16,432 nucleotides of DNA from NCBI GenBank assembly GCA_035515475.1, contig DATJBF010000083.1, forward strand, positions 1 to 16,432, given 5' to 3'. Under the pieces are notes generated by a model. It did not search any database. It saw nothing but the letters and a program-made list of their open reading frames with translations, and was not told the DNA's origin. Shown one piece after another: positions 8,938-14,488 of the stretch. How positions within the stretch are numbered: the first letter of the stretch is position 1; the number at the start of each line of letters is the position of its first letter. The stretch comes from DATJBF01 sp035515475 (GTDB lineage Bacteria > Verrucomicrobiota > Verrucomicrobiia > Palsa-1439). The position numbers and the translations under genes are program-made.

Positions 8938-9291
8938 ATGAATGGATCCAGTTCCAGTCGGTTAACCATTGTGCGGCTGCACATTCACTCTCCCTCCCCG
9001 GGGGCGCTGTACGATCTGGAAACGCTGGCCCGCCTCGCGGGGGTCCATCCCGCGCTCGTCTCCAAGTATATTCGATTGGGGCTGGTCGACCCCGTGGTGG
9101 GAGAAGGACGCGGTGAACAGGAGTGGCGATTTGATGATAGCACTCTTCACACCCTCCGCAGAATCCAGCGACTTCGGAGCGATCTGGGCATCAACATCAA
9201 CGGCGTGGCCGCCGTCCTGGAACTACTGCGACAGATCGACGGCCTTCAACGGGAACTGACCCATCCTCCCGACGGGAGAAATGTCGAGTAA
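8938..9291 (+). CDS. cbpM: CbpM-like MerR-type chaperone modulator
   Basis: 117 residues. A MerR-type helix-turn-helix covers about 25-60: LYDLETLARLAGVHPALVSK, then YIRLGLVDPV with the typical wing, WRFDDSTLHTLRRIQRLRSD, and the GININGVAAVLELLRQIDGL helix that closes the family domain. In E. coli the CbpM protein binds the J domain of CbpA and blocks its action; members of this family usually lie just downstream of their J-protein gene, as here (4-bp gap, AAAGGATG as ribosome binding site). There is no long coiled-coil effector domain as in metal-sensing MerR proteins. The residues before position 20 look poorly structured. Confidence 0.85.
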   Translation: MNGSSSSRLTIVRLHIHSPSPGALYDLETLARLAGVHPALVSKYIRLGLVDPVVGEGRGEQEWRFDDSTLHTLRRIQRLRSDLGININGVAAVLELLRQIDGLQRELTHPPDGRNVE

Positions 9292-9336
9292 AGTGGAGGA
9301 TTCATTTAGCCCCGAAGGCACCCGCTCGCGAATCCA

Positions 9337-9430
9337 TTCGGAGTTCGGAGTTCCCCCAAGCTGTCATGCTGAGCTTGCCCGCCTACGGCGGGCTTGTCGA
9401 AGGGTCTCATTCGCGCTACGTAGCCAAAGT
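9337..9430. repeat. Tandem TTCGGAG motif and GCCCGCC-TAC-GGCGGGC hairpin repeat
   Basis: The gap 9292-9597 holds no supportable gene. It starts with TTCGGAGTTCGGAGTTC (9337-9353), followed by a perfect 7-bp stem hairpin (9377-9393) embedded in a GTCATGCTGAGCTTG...CTTGTCGAAGGGTCTC unit, a typical dispersed intergenic repeat. The remaining bases to 9597 show no feature. A plus-strand frame across it (9366-9692) is a chance product of the repeat. Confidence 0.55.
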
Positions 9431-9597
9431 CCTCGTGCCCCACTTCTCGGATAGTAATTTGGTAACTTGGTCAATAGCATTCATATTTCAGCAGAACGAC
9501 GTGCGTGAGAGGCGGGGACCAGCTGCCACTGAAGCACGATTTGGAGGTGAGCTGACCGGCTGGCCCCGTCCGCTCCACGCAAGGGGTCGGCCCGACC

Positions 9598-10011
9598 TCA
9601 GGGCTGTAATTCATCCTTCGGACAGAGTGTATTCTGCACAACCTTCCCGTCAATGTGAGCCACCAATGCATGGATGCTATTACGGGCCTTGATCATCTCA
9701 GGGTAATCCAACGAGAATTCGTCGCCCTCGTGCAAATTGAACTGCGGGTGCTTTGCCGCAAATTCACGGTCAATCTTGCCATCCCTGTGAACGAGGATGT
9801 GCCTCAGCTCGAGGTAAGGGAGTGCCGCTTCGATGATGGAACTGTCAAGCTGAAGGTTGAGCTTTGTCCCCAACGAAGCTATCAGCTTGGCCGTGCTTCG
9901 CTCGTTCTCTAGCCGTCGGAAGAGCTCAGCAGAAAAATGCTCCAGCACAGCAACAGGGGGGCAGTTTGCGACTTGAACAGAAGATAACGAAGACAACGAA
10001 GTTCTTCGCAA
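9598..10011 (-). pseudogene. 5'-truncated HEPN-like protein fragment
   Basis: A 137-codon frame whose first 19 residues (MRRTSLSSLSSVQVANCPP) are read from a dispersed repeat and do not look like protein. From about residue 20 it looks real: VLEHFSAELFRRLENERSTA, then a helix with LELRHILVHRDGKID, where R-HILV-H fits the R-X4-H signature of HEPN domains, and a C-terminal part ending VVQNTLCPKDELQP. HEPN proteins are often RNases of toxin-antitoxin or abortive-infection systems. The piece looks like the C-terminal half of a longer protein whose 5' end was lost at the repeat around 9954-9980. No partner antitoxin gene is next to it. The family call is tentative. Confidence 0.5.
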
Positions 10012-10060
10012 CCTTTGTTAACTTCTGTGAAAACCCTCCGTGTTCATCCGTGGATGATTG
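9976..10060. repeat. Dispersed repeat (GAAGACAACGAAG ... CCGTGTTCATCCGTGG)
   Basis: A low-complexity unit with periodic AACGAAG/TTCTTCG steps, then TTTGTTAACTTCTGTGAAAACCC and CCGTGTTCATCCGTGG. Wording of this kind recurs at 11377-11433 (ACTTCGTGCACTTCGTGGTG... and GATTCGTGCCCATTCGCGTTGATTCG), so the two belong to one repeat class. It directly abuts the truncated end of the HEPN-like fragment. Confidence 0.55.
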
Positions 10061-10111
10061 TCCTTCGTGGCTCACTTCAGATCGCCACGACGTGATCGGC
10101 GGCGTTGTGGC

Positions 10112-10126
10112 CCCGCCAGAGGCGGG
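10112..10126. repeat. CCCGCC-AGA-GGCGGG hairpin
   Basis: Perfect 6-bp GC stem with a 3-base loop, of the same type as the hairpins at 9377-9393 and 11361-11374. It lies 65 bp downstream of the stop of the small membrane-protein gene on the minus strand, without a T-tract. Confidence 0.5.
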
Positions 10127-10192
10127 CAAGCTCGGCGCGTTCACCGCCAAGCTCACAGGTGCACGTCAGTTTTCACACAGTCTCGCGATTTG

Positions 10193-10540
10193 TTAGACTA
10201 CATGGTTTTCACGTCTGTGGCTCCGATGAATAATGATAGACCATATGACAAACACCAAACTTGCGGCGAAAAGAATCGGCACCGCGCTAAACGATAAAAC
10301 CCACAAAGCAGACTCGAACCCGTCATCGAATACCCTCGGCAGCATCAACACAGCCGGCCAGATGACAGAAATTCCCAAAAACGGAAACCGTGCAGGTGCG
10401 ATGGTGGCTCCGAGCATAATGCAGATGACCATTCGCCAGCCCCATGACCGCTGAACCAACTTTCGGGTGAAAAACCACGTGACCGCGCAGATGCTCCCGC
10501 CAACTGCGAACACAAAAAGAAAAGCTTGGGCAGTCCTCAT
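10193..10540 (-). CDS. Small membrane protein of unknown function, possibly cassette-borne
   Basis: 115 residues, start MRTAQAFLFVFAVGGSICAV. I do not recognise the family. Three membrane segments are visible: about 4-24, 39-66 (ICIMLGATIAPA...FLGISVIWPAVLM, perhaps two short passes), and 80-105 (WVLSFSAVPILFAASLVFVI). It ends with a basic tail (HRSHRRENHVV). Ten further codons are open upstream, but this ATG places the hydrophobic segment at the N-terminus. No ribosome binding site is clear. The TAA stop lies inside GTCTAAC (10198-10192), which fits the RYYYAAC core of integron attC sites. Composition is less GC-rich than the flanking genes. Confidence 0.55.
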   Translation of the reverse strand: MRTAQAFLFVFAVGGSICAVTWFFTRKLVQRSWGWRMVICIMLGATIAPARFPFLGISVIWPAVLMLPRVFDDGFESALWVLSFSAVPILFAASLVFVIWSIIIHRSHRRENHVV

Positions 10541-10555
10541 AGAATGTGGCCTACC

Positions 10556-10661
10556 GACCAACTGAGCCACGACGGGGCTGTGATGTCAGCGCCAAGACGG
10601 CCTCGCATTCAGAATCAACCTTCATCGCTGCCCGTGGTTCGCTCCGGTGATTTTGTTAGCC
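10556..10661 (-). other. attC-like site after the nucleotidyltransferase gene
   Basis: Read on the minus strand, GGCTAAC (10661-10655) followed by AAAATCACC and, 106 bases along, GTTGGTC (10562-10556) resemble the R'' and R' core boxes of an integron attC site. GGCTAAC is the exact complement of GTTAGCC (11127-11121) before the gene's start, as expected for one cassette whose ends come from one attC. The interior has only a weak stem (ACCACGGGC against GCCCCGTCGTGG). The last 15 residues of the nucleotidyltransferase are encoded within it. R'' deviates from RYYYAAC by one base and R' from GTTRRRY by one base. No integrase gene is present. Confidence 0.35.
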
Positions 10662-11115
10662 ACTGCTTGATCATGTTGGCTTTGTCTATCCTGCCAAGTA
10701 TTCGATACGCAGTTTCTTCGTAATCCAGAGACAGGACCGGCAACTTCATGCCATCGAACTCAACGAAGCGACGATGCTCCCGAACCTCGACTGGTGACTC
10801 CCATTCGCCGGAGGGAAGCCTCTTCTGCACTGCTCCCATGATCTCGACCTTCACTCCAAGGATTCTCAGCTCGCCGAAGTGCGATCTGATCGCTTTTGCT
10901 TCTGAAAAAGCGACGTTCTTGATCGCGTGGTCGCGGAAGACATCCTGGATTTTGTAAGCACCTTCCCGGTCCGTCTGCAAATCAATGTCACTGACAGGAA
11001 CGTCCATGCCGTGAAGGGCAAAACCAAGACTCCCTGTGATTGCCCAAGGAGAATCCAAGTCCATGAGACGTTCATAGATGGTGCGAAGCACTTTGCGATG
11101 CTTCTGTGAGATCAT
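10615..11115 (-). CDS. Stand-alone nucleotidyltransferase (MNT/AbiEii-like)
   Basis: 166 residues. The nucleotidyltransferase signature is clear: TGSLGFALHG at 27-36 followed by SDIDLQTD (42-49), giving the G-S-X13-D-X-D metal-binding pattern (Asp43, Asp45). A third acidic residue may be in VEIMG near 95. The enzyme would transfer a nucleotide to a small molecule, RNA or protein. Relatives include lincosamide/kanamycin nucleotidyltransferases and toxins or antitoxins of AbiE/MNT type, but no HEPN or AbiEi partner is adjacent, so the substrate is unknown. The C-terminal LTKSPERTTGSDEG is read from an attC-like site. Its start, ATCAAATG six bases from GTTAGCC, has no ribosome binding site, which is common for first genes of cassettes. 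Confidence 0.78.
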   Translation of the reverse strand: MISQKHRKVLRTIYERLMDLDSPWAITGSLGFALHGMDVPVSDIDLQTDREGAYKIQDVFRDHAIKNVAFSEAKAIRSHFGELRILGVKVEIMGAVQKRLPSGEWESPVEVREHRRFVEFDGMKLPVLSLDYEETAYRILGRIDKANMIKQWLTKSPERTTGSDEG

Positions 11116-11120
11116 TTGAT

Positions 11121-11156
11121 GGCTAACTTATGTTTACACGGCCAAATCGCCGTGTA
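11121..11156 (-). other. Core-like GTTAGCC plus perfect hairpin upstream of the nucleotidyltransferase
   Basis: On the minus strand the hairpin TACACGGC-GATTTG-GCCGTGTA (8-bp perfect stem, 11156-11135) is followed seven bases later by GTTAGCC (11127-11121), which lies five bases before the ATG at 11115. The arrangement resembles the 3' half of an attC site joined to a new cassette, but no matching RYYYAAC box is found on the distal side. It could equally be a terminator-like or regulatory hairpin. Confidence 0.35.
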
Positions 11157-11313
11157 TTGAAGCTCCTCTTGGGAGGGGATTGTCTTGCGTTTTTGCTGAA
11201 GATCAAGCCTTTGCGCGAACCGAGGTCAGCGTATTGGACAGGAAAAGACGGCACTGTAGAGGTGCTATGAGTCTTCCGCAGGCTAGCTGCGAACGCCTTA
11301 AAGGAGAACGGTA

Positions 11314-11433
11314 AACGGGCAAGATGCCCGTTCAACTATGACGGAACCATGCTTCGTGACCCCGCCATGGCGGGTAAACTTCGTGCACTTCGTGGTGAAT
11401 GTTGATTCGTGCCCATTCGCGTTGATTCGCGGG
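11314..11433. repeat. Cluster of dispersed repeats in the 11116-11546 gap
   Basis: The 431-bp gap before the sigma-fusion gene has no gene. It holds AACGGGC-AAGAT-GCCCGTT (11314-11332, perfect 7-bp stem), CCCGCCATGGCGGG (11361-11374, perfect palindrome), and a TTCGTGCACTTCGTGG / GATTCGTGCCCATTCGCGTTGATTCG unit (11377-11433) like that at 9976-10060. The bases 11157-11313 show nothing clear. Small frames across it (e.g. 11123-11335 minus) are read from these repeats. Confidence 0.55.
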
Positions 11434-11546
11434 CAAAACTGGTCGCTCCCCCAAACTGCTACAGTTCTGAAACTGACGCACCACCTGACTCGGCGCTCGT
11501 TTTCTTTGTCACCTTTTGATAGAATCCGACCACAGATACGGTGACC

Positions 11547-13037
11547 ATGAAAACAACTTTGGGAACCGAATCAGCGACCGACGCGCAGCTCGTGGAATGG
11601 AGCCTGACAGGTGACCGCGAGGCGTTCGGGCGGATCGTCGAGAAGTATCAATCTCTCGTGTGCTCGATCACCTATGGCGCGACGGGCAGCTTGACCCTGA
11701 GCGAAGATATTGCCCAGGAAACCTTTCTCACCGCTTGGCGGCAACTGACCGCACTGCATGACGCAGCCAAGCTGCGCGCGTGGTTGTGCGGCATTGCCCG
11801 CAATCTCACGAACAACTTTCTCCGTCGCGGACAACGCGAACCAGCTCAGACCGCTGAAGCGTTGGAGGCGATTGCCGAAGTGCCGGCGACGGAGCCGTCG
11901 CCGTCGGCGCAGGCCGTCAGCCGTGAGGAAGAAGCAATTCTGTGGCGTGCGCTCGAGCGGATTCCCGACACCTACCGCGAGCCGTTGATTCTGTTTTACC
12001 GTGAACAACAGTCGGTCGAGCGGGTGGCGACTGAGTTGGAGTTGAGCGAGGACGCGGTGAAACAGCGGTTATCGCGTGGACGGAAACTGCTGGCCGACGA
12101 GGTCACTGCATTTGTTGAGGGCACGCTGCAGCGCACGACGCCGGGCAAGGCGTTCACGGTGGGCGTGTTGGCTGCATTGCCGGCGCTCGCGGTGCCAGCC
12201 AAAGCAGCGGTAACCGTCGGCGCGGCAACGGCGGGTGCCGGGACGGCGGCAAAAGGAACCACCGCGGCAAAATCGGGCGGCTTGTTGGCCCTTCTCGGGT
12301 CGTGGCTGACGCCGATGATCTGCATCGTCGGTAGCCTCGTGGCCCAGTGGTTGATTGTTCGGGCTGCTCCGACTCCTCGCGAACGCCGGGTCAAAAAGTT
12401 CGCGTTTATCGCTCTTTGGATTTTCGCGTTGGCTTGGGCTTGGGCCGGGCAACTTGCGCTGCGCGCTTTGGCCCAACGTGGGGAGTGGACTGACCGGACG
12501 TTCTTCGGCGCGATGGCAGGTTTCTGGTGGTTCTACACCGTCGTCATCGCCACCGTGATGGTCGTGTTGTTTCGGCAGATGCTGGCCATCCGGCGACAAT
12601 CCGAGAAGGAAATCGGGACCCCGCAGGCATCTGGGACTCAGTTGACGTTGGGGACACGTCTGGTCGTGGTTCTCGGCATCTATCTGTCGGCGTTTTTGTG
12701 GCTGATCGATCTGGCGTGGCGTGCTCGTGACCTTCTATCGGCCGGATTTATGACCGCAGCGATGTTGGTGCTGGGCATTTCGCATTTCTTTCAGGTCCGG
12801 CGGCGAACCGGTGTGGCGGCAGCGCAAGCGGCTATCGCGCATGTGACTTTGGCTTGGGCCGTGATTCTAGTGACATTGAACTGTCGCTTGGATGTGTGGA
12901 TGGCGGCCCGCTGCGAAACTGATCTCGCCGAAATACACCGCCTCCTGCCTGCGTGGGTCATTCCCGTGCTCACGCTTGCCTTGGTGATCTGGACCGGACT
13001 GGTCTGGAGTGTCGCAAAACCAAAACCCCAGCCCTAG
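11547..13037 (+). CDS. ECF sigma factor fused to a multi-spanning membrane domain
   Basis: 496 residues. The N-terminal 190 form an ECF sigma factor: region 2 at about 12-85 (EAFGRIVEKYQSLVCSITYG, LSEDIAQETFLTAWRQL, LRAWLCGIARNLTNNFLRR) and region 4 at about 128-182 (LERIPDTYREPLILFYREQQ, then a helix-turn-helix VATELELSEDAVKQRLSRGR). An Ala/Gly/Thr-rich stretch (205-245) leads to about seven membrane segments, including 248-272, 285-305, 320-345, 371-392, 400-415, 426-445 and 468-488. Such fusions tether the sigma factor, and the membrane part likely acts as built-in sensor or anti-sigma. GTG at 11541 is an alternative start; ATG at 11547 is preferred by habit, without a decisive ribosome binding site. 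The gene is 36 bp ahead of a secreted hydrolase and likely in operon with it. Confidence 0.9.
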   Translation: MKTTLGTESATDAQLVEWSLTGDREAFGRIVEKYQSLVCSITYGATGSLTLSEDIAQETFLTAWRQLTALHDAAKLRAWLCGIARNLTNNFLRRGQREPAQTAEALEAIAEVPATEPSPSAQAVSREEEAILWRALERIPDTYREPLILFYREQQSVERVATELELSEDAVKQRLSRGRKLLADEVTAFVEGTLQRTTPGKAFTVGVLAALPALAVPAKAAVTVGAATAGAGTAAKGTTAAKSGGLLALLGSWLTPMICIVGSLVAQWLIVRAAPTPRERRVKKFAFIALWIFALAWAWAGQLALRALAQRGEWTDRTFFGAMAGFWWFYTVVIATVMVVLFRQMLAIRRQSEKEIGTPQASGTQLTLGTRLVVVLGIYLSAFLWLIDLAWRARDLLSAGFMTAAMLVLGISHFFQVRRRTGVAAAQAAIAHVTLAWAVILVTLNCRLDVWMAARCETDLAEIHRLLPAWVIPVLTLALVIWTGLVWSVAKPKPQP

Positions 13038-13073
13038 GCGTTCTGCCGGCGGGCGTGGACACGGTGGAACATT

Positions 13074-14354
13074 ATGAAAAGAATCCCCATGTTGATAACC
13101 CTTGTAGTGTGTCTTCTGACTTCCCTCTGCCCGACGATGGGTCAGAGCCAGACACCATTGGCCGAGAAACCGCCGCAGACAGATGCCGCGATACCGGATC
13201 AGTTCCGCCCGTTGTACCAAGAGCTGGATGAAACTCTTCGCCAAGCCAGATCCGCCTATCCGTTCAAGAAAGGCGACGCGCGTCCACTGGTTGCCCCAAG
13301 CCTGGTAATGGCATCCAGCATGTTTAGCCCAGCCGCGCCCGATTCGCAGCGCTGGAAAGATCTGCTGGCCACGCTCGACGCATTTAAAGCCATGGGAATG
13401 AACGCGGCACACGTCTTGATTCTGGCCCCGGATCTGACCCTGGGCGACCCCAGGGCATTCATCGACTTCTACCAGCGCCTTGGCCGGGAAATCCATTCGC
13501 GCAACATGAAGTTTTACGTGGAACATTTTGTCAACATGCCCTTCGAACCCAACATCCGGTCCAGCCCGCCCGCTCACGTACGCCTGCAAGACGATCCTCG
13601 GGGGAGGCAAGACTTTCTGAAAATGAAGGAGCAGGAAGTCACGCTGATTTACCGGGAAATCAAGCCCGATTACCTCAGCATCCTTACCGAACCGATAACG
13701 ATCATCCAAGGGTTGCATCTCTCTTATTCGGCGGACGAGTTGGCAAATTGGGTCGGGCAGGTCACCACGCATCTGAAGAGCACCGGCGCAAGTCCCAACA
13801 CTCTCCTGGGTGCTGGGGCGTGGACGTATGAGTCGGAGGAGTTTCTCCTCAAGTTTGCACAACAGACGAACCTGGATTACGTGGACATCCACTTGTACGG
13901 ATTGAAGCTGAAAGGCGAAGACCAGGTGGCGAAGTTGGCAACCTTGGTTCGGAAGGTGCGAGAGGCACGACCGAATATGAAGATCACGATTGGCGAAACG
14001 TGGCTCCTCAAACACGGCAAGCAGGGGCCGAAACTGACGACGTACCAGACGACGTTCCAGGAGATCTTTTTTCGGAATATCTTTAGTTTCTGGAGCCCGC
14101 TGGATGAACAATTCTTGAGTCTCGTAATGGGAATTGCACAAAAGGAGAACATCTCCGTCGTTGTTCCATTTTTCAGCCAGCACTTCTTTACCTACTACAC
14201 GTACGGAGATGCGGAGTCCAGCAGGCTGTCCCCGTCGTCATGGTCTAGCAGCGTTTCTGAGCCCTGCAACAAGGCCCTCGACGCAATACGAAATCACCGG
14301 CTTTCGTCCACCGGCAAAGCCATGAGCACGCTGCTCGATCCCAGTGGGAAGTGA
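13074..14354 (+). CDS. Exported TIM-barrel glycoside-hydrolase-like protein
   Basis: 426 residues with a signal peptide (MKRIPMLITLVVCLLTSLCP, cleavage probably near MGQSQ), so it acts outside the inner membrane. The remainder reads as a (beta/alpha)8 barrel of the clan GH-A kind: LATLDAFKAMGMNAAHVLIL (early strand), MKFYVEHFVNMP, LSILTEPITI with Glu206 as candidate acid/base at the end of strand 4, LDYVDIHLYG at strand 6, and MKITIGETWL with Glu308 as candidate nucleophile at strand 7. I do not recognise the GH family, and the substrate is unknown. GGTGGA eight bases upstream supports the start. It shares an operon with the sigma fusion. Its TGA overlaps the ATG of a short frame (TGATG). Confidence 0.7.
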   Translation: MKRIPMLITLVVCLLTSLCPTMGQSQTPLAEKPPQTDAAIPDQFRPLYQELDETLRQARSAYPFKKGDARPLVAPSLVMASSMFSPAAPDSQRWKDLLATLDAFKAMGMNAAHVLILAPDLTLGDPRAFIDFYQRLGREIHSRNMKFYVEHFVNMPFEPNIRSSPPAHVRLQDDPRGRQDFLKMKEQEVTLIYREIKPDYLSILTEPITIIQGLHLSYSADELANWVGQVTTHLKSTGASPNTLLGAGAWTYESEEFLLKFAQQTNLDYVDIHLYGLKLKGEDQVAKLATLVRKVREARPNMKITIGETWLLKHGKQGPKLTTYQTTFQEIFFRNIFSFWSPLDEQFLSLVMGIAQKENISVVVPFFSQHFFTYYTYGDAESSRLSPSSWSSSVSEPCNKALDAIRNHRLSSTGKAMSTLLDPSGK

Positions 14355-14488
14355 TGACCATGGAGAAGTGGCCCAGAGACGGGAACAGCCTCAGGACCAA
14401 TGCCCGACGTGGATGCCGCGCCGTGACTCGCAATGTTATCGCCCAGCTTGGCTGGAGATCGGGAGAAATAATGGAGTATGCTGGATAG
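14354..14488 (+). CDS. Possible 44-residue coupled peptide
   Basis: A short frame fills the gap between the hydrolase and the HXXEE gene. Its ATG overlaps the hydrolase stop (TGATG at 14352-14356), GGGAAG lies just before it, and its TAG (14486-14488) is 11 bases inside the next gene, whose ATG is at 14478. The peptide begins MTMEKWPRDGNSLRTNARRG, is basic and has no membrane segment. The arrangement would give translational coupling through all three frames. It may be a leader or simply a chance frame; no homology is known to me. Confidence 0.3.
   Translation: MTMEKWPRDGNSLRTNARRGCRAVTRNVIAQLGWRSGEIMEYAG

Noticed and set aside
9366..9692. Plus-strand 108-codon frame in the repeat-rich gap
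   Set aside because: It begins in a hairpin repeat, has no domain character and overlaps the HEPN-like fragment on the other strand.
9598..11115. HEPN/MNT toxin-antitoxin operon
   Set aside because: The HEPN-like part is truncated, the two are separated by another gene and about 0.6 kb, and the boundaries suggest independent cassettes; not supported as a pair.
11123..11335. Minus-strand 70-codon frame upstream of the nucleotidyltransferase
   Set aside because: Translated from hairpin repeats and basic low-complexity sequence; no start signal.
11338..11544. Plus-strand 68-codon frame before the sigma fusion
   Set aside because: Made of the CCCGCCATGGCGGG palindrome and the TTCGTG repeat; not protein-like.
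12867..14183. Minus-strand frame of 438 codons opposite the hydrolase
   Set aside because: Antisense shadow of the exported hydrolase and sigma fusion, both of which have clear domains and a signal peptide.
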